Source of the DNA: Hemerocallis citrina
Lineage: Eukaryota > Streptophyta > Magnoliopsida > Asparagales > Asphodelaceae
Direction of reading: 5' to 3'
Length of the DNA: 64,000 nt
NCBI GenBank assembly: GCA_017893485.1
Contig: CM030360.1
Span: 6,870,467-6,934,466, forward strand
Shown: piece after piece, positions 8,923 to 18,924 of the stretch
How the letters are laid out: every line of letters starts with the position of its first letter
Position numbering within the stretch: position 1 is the first letter of the stretch
The notes under the pieces: model-generated
Seen by the model: only the letters and a program-made list of their open reading frames with translations
Database searches by the model: none
Told to the model about the DNA's origin: nothing
Translations under genes and position numbers: made by a program

Positions 8923-9993
8923 GAGCTTCATGAAGGAATCGGAGGAGCGCACTCCGGATTTAGGTCTTTGGCCCGGAAAGCTTTGAACTATGGGTACTTC
9001 TGGCCGACCCTTCTTCAAGATGCCGAGCGACATGTTCGGCAATGCAGCTCCTGCCAGAGGCACTCCAACATCCGACGTCTCCCCCAGGCCAACCTCACCT
9101 CCCTATCGAGCCCTATCCCCTTCGCGATGTGGGGAATGGACTTACTAGGGCCTTTCCCTCCAGCTCCGGGTCAGCTCAGGTTCTTAGTCGTAGCCATCGA
9201 CTACTTCTCGAAGTGGGTCGAGGCCGAGCCCCTCGCCACTATAACCGAGAACAAGGTGGTGCAGTTCTTCTGGAAGAGCATCATATGCAGATTCGGCGTC
9301 CCCCGCGTCCTCGTGACGGACAACGGGACTCAGTTCACTGGCACAGCATTCCGAGCCCTATGCGACGACCTCGTCATTCAACAGCGCTTCTCGTCCGTCT
9401 CACACCCTCAGTCGAACGGACAGGCCGAGAACGCTAACAAGCAGATCCTTGCGGGAATCAAGAAGAGGTTGGACAAGTGCTCCAAAGGATTGTGGGTCGA
9501 CCAACTCCCTAATGTGTTGTGGAACTACCGCACAAGCCAGCGGACGCCCACCGGAGAGTCCCCTTTCAGCCTTACTTATGGGGCCGAGGCCGTGATACCC
9601 CTCGAGGTCGGAATACCTTCCCCTCAGCTCATAGCCTATGACGAAGCGCAAAATGCCAGGGACCTCAGAGGAAACTTGGACCTGATAGATGAACTCAAGG
9701 AAAGGGCATCGATTCGGCAACAGAATTACAGAAGGAGGATCGAGCTAGCATACAACAAGAAGGTCCGACCCGCCAACCTTAAGCAAGGAGATTTGGTATT
9801 GAGAAAGCTAGCTATATCCCTCCCCAGTCAGAGGAGCAAGCTAGCTCCGAATTGGGAAGGGCCGTACCGGATCACAAAAGTTGTTCGGCCCGGAGCGTAC
9901 CGACTTGAAGACATGAATGGCAAAGAGCTTCCGAGGACCTGGAATGCCGACCACCTCCTGAAATACCAAGAGAGCGCTCCGGCGCCTCTCTAA
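8923..9993 (+). CDS. Integrase part of E2 pol
   Basis: The integrase is in phase with pol but downstream of the TAG. Residues 3-45 carry the HHCC zinc-binding pattern (His in LHEG and AHSG; Cys in CSSCQRH). The catalytic triad is D-60-D-35-E: Asp in GMDLLGP (codon 9,139), Asp in TDNGTQF (9,319) and Glu in GQAEN (9,427). A C-terminal domain ends GPYRITKVVRPGAYRL...NADHLLKY at a stop at 9,991-9,993. No chromodomain follows, as expected for Tat. The enzyme inserts the cDNA into chromosomal DNA. The domain looks intact but has no own start; it depends on passing the TAG at 8,920. Confidence 0.93.
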   Translation, partial: ELHEGIGGAHSGFRSLARKALNYGYFWPTLLQDAERHVRQCSSCQRHSNIRRLPQANLTSLSSPIPFAMWGMDLLGPFPPAPGQLRFLVVAIDYFSKWVEAEPLATITENKVVQFFWKSIICRFGVPRVLVTDNGTQFTGTAFRALCDDLVIQQRFSSVSHPQSNGQAENANKQILAGIKKRLDKCSKGLWVDQLPNVLWNYRTSQRTPTGESPFSLTYGAEAVIPLEVGIPSPQLIAYDEAQNARDLRGNLDLIDELKERASIRQQNYRRRIELAYNKKVRPANLKQGDLVLRKLAISLPSQRSKLAPNWEGPYRITKVVRPGAYRLEDMNGKELPRTWNADHLLKYQESAPAPL

Positions 9994-10144
9994 GTAATCC
10001 GAGGTGTCGAACCATTCCTCTCCTCTAACTTGTAACCTGTCCCATGAATTGTACTATGTAAAACGGTTCGCCGTCAAATATCAATAAAGAAAAGTTCTAT
10101 TATATTTGTGAATTTGCATGTTTCTCTCCCCTCTTATCTAACCA

Positions 10145-10965
10145 ATGGTTCGGAGTCCAATACTCGGCTCGACTTTACCTCCTCGGCTCGTCTCTGGACG
10201 AACCAGGGGTAGATCGCCGTTCGGAATTGCTCCCACAGCCGTTGAACTACACCGATGGTTCGGAGTCCAACACTCGGCTCGACTTTACCTCCTTGGCTCG
10301 TCTCCGGACGAATTAGGGGTAGATCGTTGTTCGGAATTGCTCCCACAGCCGTTGAACTACACCGATGGTTCGGAGTCCAACACTCGGCTTGACTTTACCT
10401 CCTTGGCTCGTCTCCGGACGAATTAGGGGTAGATCGCCGTTCAGAATTGCTCCCACAGCCGTTGAACTACACCGATGGTTCGGAGTCCAACACTCGGCTC
10501 GACTTTACCTCCTTGGCTCGTCTCCGGACGAATTAGGGGTAGATCGCCGTTCGGAATTGCTCCCACAGCCGTTGAACTACACCGATGGTTCGGAGTCCAA
10601 CACTCGGCTCGACTTTACCTCCTCGGCTCGTCTCCGGACGAATTAGGGGTAGATCGCCGTTCGGAATTGCTCCCACAGCCGTTGAACTACACCGATGGTT
10701 CGGAGTCCAACACTCGGCCCGACTTTACCTCCTCGGCTCGTCTTCGGACGAACCAGGGGTATATCGCTGTTCGGAATTGCTCCCACACCCGTTCGGAATT
10801 GCTCCCACAGCCGTTGAACTACACCGATGGTTCGGAGTCCAACACTCGGCCCGACTTTACCTCCTCGGCTCGTCTCCGGACGAACCAGGGGTATATCGCT
10901 GTTCGGAATTGCTCCCACACCCGTCGAGCTCCAGCGATGGTCCCGGGGTCCAACACTTGGTTCCT
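10145..10965 (+). repeat. 110-bp tandem repeat array of E2 (about 7 units)
   Basis: Units start at 10,145, 10,255, 10,365, 10,475, 10,585 and 10,695 (exact 110-bp steps), then 10,827 after a 22-bp internal duplication, and a degenerate unit from about 10,936. Each unit contains GGTTCGGAGTCCAACACTCG. Reading frames in it are by-products. E1 has only about four units of the same monomer. Confidence 0.95.
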
Positions 10966-11538
10966 AGTCCATCTAAACTACTCCGGTAGGTCGATGCCGG
11001 ACCTTCGTTCGAACGCAAAAGTCCGAACTCTCCTAACTACTAGCCGAAGACCGAAGACCCACAAATTCGGTCGGCTTCCGAGCAAGTGGCTTCCCAAGCG
11101 TGTAAACGGGGAAAACACACTTTCCCCTCAACTTTCGTACGTGATCTCGATCAGACGGCTCAGATCTAGCCACCTGCGCAAAACGACAAGATAACGTTTT
11201 CTTGGGAACTGAGCCGCCTCGAGATTCGCGCTTACGTTCGACGGCTCAGATCTCGCCACCTTCTCTAAGCGACAAAACAACGCTTTCTTGGGTACAGAGC
11301 CGTGCCGTACCGTGTCAGATCCACTAAATGACAAAGAGCCGCGCCCCCGGAGATCCATTCGGCTAAACAGACGCGCTCGGTTCAAAGATCTCGGCACGAC
11401 CGATACAGTTACAAGCGAGGACAAACATACAGGGCAACGAAAGGGAATTTTATTAATTGTCGGCGCATAATACAAAACATTCCATTACAAAGTGTTGGCA
11501 AACAAAACACACAATGCCCGACCCGCTACACTTGTCTC
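10966..11538. repeat. E2 spacer with dispersed 'GACGGCTCAGAT' modules
   Basis: Counterpart of 613-1,140 in E1, with two module copies near 11,100-11,200 and 11,215-11,300. No gene is seen. Confidence 0.6.
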
Positions 11539-11958
11539 TCATATAAAAACATCCTTACTAAACTGTTCGTCCTCCTCGGCAGACGACTCCTCCTTCTCCC
11601 CCCGGAGCCTCGCCATCACACCACGCAGATGCCACATCTCTGAGAGCAGGTCATCCCGCTCGGCGACGATCTTCGACTGAATGTGCCGAATGCTTTTGAC
11701 CCGAAGAGCATTGCTGAATGCGGTCTGCGAGTCTTCATCCTCCCCTGCGAAGCTCAGTTCGACGATCTTATTCTCCAAGCGTTGGATCTCGGCTTCCCGG
11801 AGACTGAGGACCAACGAAAGGTGGTCCCACTCACTCTCGGCTCGGCGTAACTTCATGTCAGCACTCCTAGGGCTCAGAACCACTGTCCCAGAGGTGGCCT
11901 CGGATTCAGAGTCATCATTCGAACGCTCGGAGTCCGAGCCATGGATCGTCACAACGAG
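11539..11958 (-). CDS. antisense exon-like reading frame of E2, acidic coiled-coil protein
   Basis: Counterpart of 1,211-1,663. It follows the acceptor TCTTCTTTTCAG (exon start 11,958) and stops at 11,539-11,541. It shares DEDSQTAFSNALRV and AERDDLLSE with the E1 copy; the N-terminal part is diverged and shorter. The frame is kept open despite many substitutions, which suggests past selection. Upstream exon and function unknown. Confidence 0.5.
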   Translation of the reverse strand, partial: LVVTIHGSDSERSNDDSESEATSGTVVLSPRSADMKLRRAESEWDHLSLVLSLREAEIQRLENKIVELSFAGEDEDSQTAFSNALRVKSIRHIQSKIVAERDDLLSEMWHLRGVMARLRGEKEESSAEEDEQFSKDVFI

Positions 11959-12125
11959 CTGAAAAGAAGAGAAAACGAATAACACAGTTTCAATACACTA
12001 TCGGAGTCTAACACTTGAAAGTTTTTCAAGAACTATTTGCATTCAGACATGATAGTGTTACAGACGGTCGGTCGACCCTACAACTAAGTTCTACAACGGT
12101 CAACAAAAATAGGAAAACGACAGAA

Positions 12126-12965
12126 TCAGAGCCTCTTCGGAAGGGGAATGCTTCGGTTTAGGGAAACACGAGGACGGCGAGGCCTGCCCTCCGAACCCGT
12201 CCCTAAACCAACGAAGCGCGAACCCCCTTCGCTGCTAGCTCTAACGACGACGCCGGCCGAAGCCCCGCTCGACGAGGCGGCCGCACTGCTCTGAGCGTCG
12301 GCTGGACTCCGCCTGGTCAACGGCGAGCGCATCGCAAGTTCATGAAATGTAATCCCCCTCTCGCTTTCTTCGCGAGTACACGAAGTGCTGCGAACGTTAG
12401 CCCTGATCGGTGCCGGCTTGAGCGACGCGATCTCTTCCTCCAGTTCGATAATCCTATCCCTTAAGACGTCGTCCTTCGCCAACTTCTTCGGTCGCGGAGC
12501 CAACAACGAGCCCGAGGCATTGGCGTTATCAGTCGCGAGCCGTCGGTAATGGGTGACTTCAATCCCCCTATCTATTGTGATCCTTCTGAGCCTGTCGACT
12601 TCGGCCGATAGCCTCTTGCGCTCGGTCGACGCTTTCTCCAGTTCGGAAGCCAGCTTCTCCCACTCCGCCGAACGCTCTTTTTCCGCTAGCTCCAAGTATT
12701 GAACCTCGGCCAAAAGGTCGTCATTCTTCTGCTCGGCGGCGGTAAGCTCTCTACGGAGGTTCTCAACTTCGCCTTCGGGATAGGGGGCTGAAGAGCACTT
12801 TCGGTACTGGTACAGCTCGCGACCATACCTCCGCAGAGCCGCCTTCGTATCCTCCAGCCTGCTGAGCAGGAGATATCGCTTATACCGGCTCTGAGAGAGC
12901 TCGTCCTTCGTTTTCACCAGCTCCTGCCGAAGGTATTCGGCCTCCGTGATCGGACCGAATCTCAC
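12126..12965 (-). CDS. antisense exon-like reading frame of E2, long coiled-coil protein
   Basis: Counterpart of 1,840-2,679. The acceptor CTGCATTTCAG precedes codon GTG at 12,965. Both copies are 280 codons including the stop, with no length change, share RITIDRGIEVTHYRRLATD and end LPKR plus one residue. The N-terminal half is heptad-rich (coiled coil); the C-terminal part is Ser/Ala/Arg-rich. Equal length in two diverged subfamilies is strong evidence that this is or was coding. The first exon is not found. Confidence 0.6.
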   Translation of the reverse strand: MRFGPITEAEYLRQELVKTKDELSQSRYKRYLLLSRLEDTKAALRRYGRELYQYRKCSSAPYPEGEVENLRRELTAAEQKNDDLLAEVQYLELAEKERSAEWEKLASELEKASTERKRLSAEVDRLRRITIDRGIEVTHYRRLATDNANASGSLLAPRPKKLAKDDVLRDRIIELEEEIASLKPAPIRANVRSTSCTREESERGITFHELAMRSPLTRRSPADAQSSAAASSSGASAGVVVRASSEGGSRFVGLGTGSEGRPRRPRVSLNRSIPLPKRL

Positions 12966-13172
12966 CTGAAATGCAGAGATAAATCCGAGGTCCAACACTT
13001 GGAGAAAGTTACGCCAAAACAAACACTAAGTCCGAGACTCAACACTTGGGCAAATTTTGGCCAAACAAAACATTTTTTCATTCAAAATTCGAGGAGTTCT
13101 ACAACAGCGGTGGCCAGTCCGCAGTTAGGCTTACAAAAACAAAAAAAAAAGGGAGAAAAGAAGACAACCGAG

Positions 13173-15546
13173 TCAGGGGTCGACCTTTTTGTCGTTCGGG
13201 TTCGTCGACCCCTCGGCCTTGTCCTTGCCCTCGCCTCCGCCACCTCCTTCGCTCCAGCTCTCCTCCTCGGAGTCGTCCTCCTTCTCCTCCTCGGTCGCGG
13301 CCTTCCACGGGTCCTCGACGGGTTCTGTCTCCCCCTCGGGGCCGATCAACTCCTCGGGGACAACCTCCTCCCCTTCCACGAGGTCATAGAAGTTGTAGGT
13401 GGACGTGTCGAAGCCCGGGTTCTTGGCGACCACATGTTGCAAGGCACGGCCGTAGGCGTCCAGCATGTTCTGGGTCATGTGCATCGCGGCCTCCTCCTGC
13501 ACGGCTTTCTTCACCCTCTTCACCTTCTTGAGGTGTTTGGCCTTGATCTTCTCGGCCCTCTTCCGAGCATCCTCCGCCTCCGACCGAGCCTTGGCCAACT
13601 CCTCCCTCAGGTCGGCAGCCTCCTTCACCGACGCCTCGAGCTTGGCCGCCGAATCCTTCAGCTCGGAGACCTCCTTCTCCGAGGCCTCGAGCTTGGCCGC
13701 CGCATCCTTTGACAGCTGGACAGCATCGGCCAGCTGCTTCTCCAGCCCCTCCACTTCGGTGGCCCTCTTCGTCGAAAGAAGCAACTCGGAATCGAGCCGC
13801 TTCGCGACCTTGACGCGCTCCGTCCTCTCCTTCTCCTTCTCCTGATCCTTCCTCGCCATCTCCTCGAGCAGGAAATTGAAGTGGCAGATGATCTGAAAGA
13901 GAGCAACAGAGTTACAATCCGAATCCAAGCACTTAGAAAATTTTCTAAGGAAGAAATTCAGATGAAGAAGAAATCAGCCTACTTACCGACATGGAATCCC
14001 GGGCGATCTGCATCACGGCGTCCCCTGCCATCCCGGCCTTCAGGGTCGCTCGATCCTTCGGGGTCGGCAAATGCCTTATCGCCTCCATGCAGATGTTCCC
14101 GTCGCCCAGGAAACCATCGGCGTTCATCACCTGCCAGTCGGGGACGAAGATCTGCTTGTGACGCTCGGTTAAGATCTTCTCCGCCTCGGCAGTGAGGGGC
14201 GGAACCGGCATGGACAGCGCATCCTTCACCCCGAACACGCCGCTCGACGAACCCGGAGCGTCCGTCCCCGGGGTCGGCACAGGTGCATCCGAGGTAGGGG
14301 GATCGGAGATATTGACCTCCCCCTGCTCGGGGACCACGACCTTCGTCGGAGAGACGAGGACCTCAATCTCCCCCTCCTTGAGGACCGCGACCTTCGGTTG
14401 GTCGGCAGTCTTTGCGACCGAGGGCTTCTTCGAAGCCCGGCTGTCCTGAGGCGCTGCCGACGGCCTCTTCTTCTTCTCCTGCTCTGCCCGGCCCTTCGCC
14501 ACCAGAGCCTTGTAATCAAGCTTCATTGTCTCTGCAAAAGCCGGATGAAAAAACTTAGAAAATTTTTCATGAACTTTAAACGAGGAGTATAAATACCAGA
14601 AGCATACGAGGGTCGATCGGACTGAGACCCCCACGGAACAGATGCTCCTCCGTAATATCCTTCCAGCTTAGCGCTGGCAGGGCGAGAAGCTTCCTCTGGA
14701 CCTCAGCCTCCTCAGCATTCAGCGGGACGTCCTTCTTTGTACGCTTGGGCAGGCCGTCCTTCGCCCAAAATATTTATCCTTCCAATGTTTGATCGAGTCC
14801 GGGTTCTCGATCAACTTAACTCCCGTCCGAGGAGAAAGGAAAAACCTCTGCTCATGACGCCTCGGCTGGCAAGGTCGGAAAAGACTCCGAAAAAGGAACA
14901 TAGTCGGCTTGGCGTTGACCTCTTGACATCGGAGGAGAAACGCCACGACATGCCTCCAAGTGTTCGACATCAGTTGGGCAGGACTCAGACCGTACCAGAC
15001 CAAGACTTCGACCACGAACAGGTGTAGGGGAAAGCGGAGCCCGGCGATGAGGGAATCGACCGGGAAGACGCATATGTCCGGCGAGGTTTTTGTGTTGGCT
15101 CGGAACCCCGGGCCAGGAAGAAGCAACGCATACTCAAGCGGGATCCGGAAACCCTCTCGGATCGTGCGGAGATCAGCCTCGGTGAGAGTCGAGATCCTGT
15201 GGTCGACCTCGGACAGCTCCCTAGGCTCGTTCTCCTCCACCAGCTTCTTCGTACCTTGAGTCACCCTCTCCAAGGCATCCTCGGCGTAATCCCGGACGCC
15301 TCCCACGGTCGATACGGCGATGAGCTGCCGACCGAACGCCCCCGCTCTCTTCGGCGTTTCCACTATTGTGATCACGGCTTTACCCTTTCGGGACTCCGCC
15401 GCGACTTCCTCGGGCACTTCGGCCACTTCACCCTCTTTATCCGGACGAACAACGTCTTGCTCGCTCGGCTCCATTACTCCCTTCCCTTTATCCCCTCGGC
15501 CAATGGCTTGCTCCGAGGCGGGGGTCTCAGCCGAAATCTTAACCAT
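13173..15546 (-). pseudogene. Antisense three-exon gene of E2 (Transposase_28-like), broken
   Basis: Exon 1 runs from ATG at 15,546 to about 14,608; exon 2 is 14,531-13,987; exon 3 is 13,892-13,173. Introns show GTATGC...TTTTGCAG and GTAAGT...CTTTCAG. Exon 1 carries LLLPGPGFRANT...FPVDSLIAGLRFPLHLF...LSPAQL...NTWRH, matching Pfam 'putative gypsy type transposon' (Transposase_28). Exon 2 is Pro/Ser-rich, then has a conserved block (FVPDWQVMN). Exon 3 is a long coiled coil with an acidic tail. The gene would encode ~730 residues. About 40 bp present in E1 are missing near 14,773, shifting the frame. Its role is unknown; antisense extra genes are reported for Tat elements (established). The exon 1 donor could also lie about 10 bp away. 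Confidence 0.8.
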
Positions 15547-15738
15547 GTTTTCGTAAAAAGAGAAGGGAAAGAAACTGACCTTGAAGTGACAGGTGCGGTC
15601 GGAAAGTTCGCCGGAACTAAGAACGCTACCGCGACAGCTAGCAAGGCCACCAAGGGAGCTAAAAACTGCGAAGCAAAGTAAAAACGGAAGAGAGAGAGTA
15701 AAAGTGAAAAGTGAAGACTTGGTCTTGGGGGGGTGAAG

Positions 15739-15745
15739 ATTTATA
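15739..15745 (-). promoter_or_regulatory. TATA box of the E2 antisense gene
   Basis: On the minus strand this reads ACTATAAATC, about 195 bp upstream of the ATG at 15,546. The E1 copy has the same box at 22,361-22,367 at nearly the same distance. Confidence 0.65.
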
Positions 15746-15779
15746 GTAAAATTGGAACGTCCCTTGGACTTCCAATGAA

Positions 15780-18308
15780 ACTTCGCGACTTTTGAGCTAC
15801 TCTCGAAACGTCACGAAGGCCCATCACCACTACTCCTCTCACCAAGTCAACTGCTCGGCCCTGAAGGATCCAAATCCGAGCTACGAGCACGCCGACAGCA
15901 GGGTCCGGTCGGAATCCGAGCAAGTGCCTTCCCGAGCTGGTAAATGGGGAAAACTCACTTTCCCCTCAACTTTCGCGCCCGATCTCGATCAGACGGCTCA
16001 GATCTCGCCGAGAGCACTAGACGACAAGATAGTGTTTTCTTGGGAGCTGCGCCCGTCTTGAGATGCGCGCCATCATCCAGCGGCTCAAGATGCGCCACGT
16101 CGCTCGGACGATTGGACCCTCGGACGCCTCACCTATGCCTAGAGGAACCTGGAAAAATTTTGATTCAGTTTTGAGGCACCGCCTTCGGCGAACACCCCCC
16201 AGGTCCCGTGCATCGGTCGGTATCCCGCCGACCACGAGCCCCGGTCGGGAACAGATAGGCACTCCCCCCATCTCTAACTTCCCCGGGCTGACATCCATCA
16301 GAAGCCATCAGCCCGGAAGGAAGACAGAGATGAGAGGGGACCCATCAACACTCAGAAACCAGGAGAAACACACCGTTCCGAGCTTGTTGTTTACAACTGG
16401 AAGGCGCGGCTTGTCAGAGGACACCGACCGTAGCGCCTTCACAGTTGCAAACAACGGGCTCGGACGGTCCAGAAGCCCGAGCTGCAACCCATGATAGAGA
16501 AGCGCGCCATCCCGAGCTAGTTGGTTGCAACTGGAAGAATCAGTTTGTCAGAGGACTCTGACAGCGGCGCCTTCACAGTTGCAACAAACAGACTCGGATG
16601 GCCCGGAGATCGGCATCGGACATGGATCGTCCTTCTCCCGCCAAGACCTCCGCCTACTTCGGCACTCACTTCGGAGCAACCAAAGAAGGCAGAAGATCTT
16701 GGTGAGAGAACGGCCACCCGTCCTCCCGAGACGGCCCATCCCTCGGATCCGGACTATGGTCGTCACCACTCTTGCCTTATTCTCCCCCGCTCCTGACATC
16801 CGCTTAGGGACCGTCCGGAACGGGAGAAGATAAAGGTAAGAGAGCGACCACCCGTCCTTCGGAAATAACTCATCCCCCGGTTTCGGACTACAGTCGTCAC
16901 CACTACTACCTCGTTCCCCCACGCTCCTGACATCCACTTGGGGGCCGTCAGGAACAAAGGGAAAACCAGGCAGAAGAGCGACCACCTCTCCGAACCTAAA
17001 GAGAGAAGCTACCCAAGGCAGATGCCTCCGAGGTCTGGAACTGAATCTGGTTGTGACTAAAATGACAAACGGAGTGGGGTACTTATAGCCTGCCTCCTAG
17101 AACCAGCCATTATGACCCTCGGAAATCGTAGCGCCGCATTTTAATTAAGGGAATTACTGATCCTCGGAAGTTGAAACGCCACGCATTAATTAAAGGAATT
17201 ATCCTTAATGACATCGGGAAGGCGGAACGCCACACAAGTCACGAAGCGCCATTTACACCATTGGGAACGGAGCCATCTCCGATTGCCAAAAACCACAGGC
17301 CCTCGGTCGGCTACCGAGAAAGTGCCTTTCCGAGCGCGTAAACGGGGAAAACTCACTTTCCCCTCAACTTTCGCGTCTGATCTCAATCAGACGGCCCAGA
17401 TCTCACCGAGAGCACTAAAAGACAAGATAGTGTTTTCTTGGGGACTGCGCCCGTCTCGAGATGCGTGCCGACATCCAACAGCTCAGATAACGCCACGTCG
17501 CTCGGCATGTCGAACACCAATGCCTTCGGTCGGCATCCGAGCAAGTGCCTTCCCGAGCTGGTAAATGAAGAAAAAAAGACACCGAGCTACGTGGACCGCT
17601 GGATCTCTCAAAAATTCGCGCTCCCAATGATGAAGAGCCCAGATTGCGCCACGTGCGCTAAAAGACAAGATAGTGTTTTTTTGGGAACTGTGCCCGTCTC
17701 GAGATGCGTGCCACCATCCGATGGCTTAGATTGCGCCACGTCGCTCGGAACGCCGAACCCCCTAGTCTCCGGTCGGCAGCCGAGCAAGTGCCTTTCCGAG
17801 CTCGTAAACGGAGAAAAATGTTGCCGTGCGGTAACAACCATCAGATCTTTCCGAAGTTCGCGCCCGTCCACGATCGATGGCTCAGATTGAGCCGCGCCAT
17901 TAATCAGCATTTAAATCGTTTTTTTTTATTTATTTTAATCGTTTTATTTGTTTAAAAATTGCGAGAAAATTGCTAAAAATTCGGGAAAATTAGCTAAAAA
18001 TCCTGGGAGATAATTGAAAATTCGGGGACACACTTTCGAACCCCGGAGCGAACAATTATTACCCAGAATGCACCGCTAAAGCCCCCGAACGATTAGCAAA
18101 CACATCGCAGAATTAAACAAATACTTCGAAAAAAGTAGATAAAAGGCTGTCAGATACCCGACGCAGCTCGAGAACAACACACAGCGTCAAAAGTTACCTC
18201 ACTACCCCCTTTTCTAGATTCAAAATCCCACATTTGGACTCCGATACAACTCCACCAGCCACTGAAACTGCTGAACTACTCCTCAAAGCCTGATCACGCT
18301 CAGCCTTT
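15780..18308. repeat. E2 repeat-rich 3' region upstream of the antisense promoter
   Basis: No coding sequence is supported. It contains a degenerate ~125-bp tandem repeat (about 16,620-16,990; units with 'GGACTAYRGTCGTCACCACT' and 'CCTGACATCCRCTT') and at least three copies of the dispersed module (15,940-16,060, 17,340-17,480, 17,640-17,700). The last ~250 bp are AT-rich before the purine tract. Confidence 0.6.
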
Positions 18309-18320
18309 AGGAGTGGGGGG
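18309..18320 (+). other. Polypurine tract of E2
   Basis: AGGAGTGGGGGG, four bases before the 3' LTR; primes plus-strand DNA synthesis. The same tract precedes the E1 LTR at 25,181-25,192. Confidence 0.85.
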
Positions 18321-18324
18321 CTCG

Positions 18325-18919
18325 TGATATGGCTAAAATTGGGGTTAAATCGGGACCATCCAGATCGAGCACGAATCTTGAAGCACGGGGGTAAAAAGGT
18401 AATTTCACATACAGATGGATCCAAAACGGGTATTGGGTCTCCGCCTCACGAAACCAACCGCCCGCGAATAGATCCACTCCAACTGGGCGCGAGTCCCGAC
18501 CCGATACAAGCCCAATCCACCAAGGGAGAATCAGGCCACTGATTTGATTGGATCAAATCAATAAGCTTGATTTGCTCTCACCAGGGAATCAAGGCCTACT
18601 TTCCTAAAACAGAATAGGAGGATTTTGCTCCTAAATGTTGGCCAGGAAATCAGGATCCTGATCATTCCAAAGGCGACTATAAATACAACCCCTCTACCAC
18701 CAAGACCAGGTTAATCACTTTTTCACCACTTAAGCTCTTTCATAATCTTTTACTGATTACTGACAAGAGCGTCGGAGGGTGCGTTGCCGGAATCAACCCC
18801 GGTGTCTCGCACTTCCCTGCAGGTTGCGGCGGGAGCAAGAAGGCCGAGTCAGCTGTTCAGGTTTTCCTCGGATCCACAAATTCTATCTGTTTACCCCCAC
18901 ACCGAAATCAGCGGTAACA
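18325..18919 (+). repeat. 3' LTR of E2
   Basis: It is 595 bp, the same ends as 3,591-4,185, with five substitutions by eye. TATA box at 18,678-18,685. Directly followed by TSD GTATC. Confidence 0.95.
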
Positions 18920-18924
18920 GTATC
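18920..18924. repeat. Target site duplication of E2, right copy
   Basis: GTATC, identical to 3,586-3,590. Confidence 0.9.

Larger units (their letters stand above)
3591..18919 (+). mobile_element. Complete Tat-lineage Ty3/Gypsy element E2 (15.3 kb)
   Basis: The element has two 595-bp LTRs (3,591-4,185 and 18,325-18,919), TG...CA ends, TSD GTATC, a primer binding site after the 5' LTR and a purine tract before the 3' LTR. Gag-protease and pol occupy 4,253-9,993. A long 3' region follows (9,994-18,324) with a 110-bp tandem array and antisense genes. The Tat lineage is shown by the order protease, RT, RNase H, second (archaeal-type) RNase H, integrase, by the absence of a chromodomain, and by the long 3' region. 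I count 5 substitutions between the LTRs. Defects: a frame break at 6,785-6,789 and a stop at 8,920, so this copy needs helper proteins or recoding. Confidence 0.95.

Noticed and set aside
10475..11194. Long plus-strand frame across the 110-bp array.
   Set aside because: It exists because the monomer happens to lack stops in staggered phases; frame is lost at every irregular unit.
12999..13712. Long plus-strand open frames opposite exon 3 of the E2 antisense gene.
   Set aside because: Shadows of a GC-rich coiled-coil exon; low-complexity Leu/Ser/Arg products with no family resemblance.
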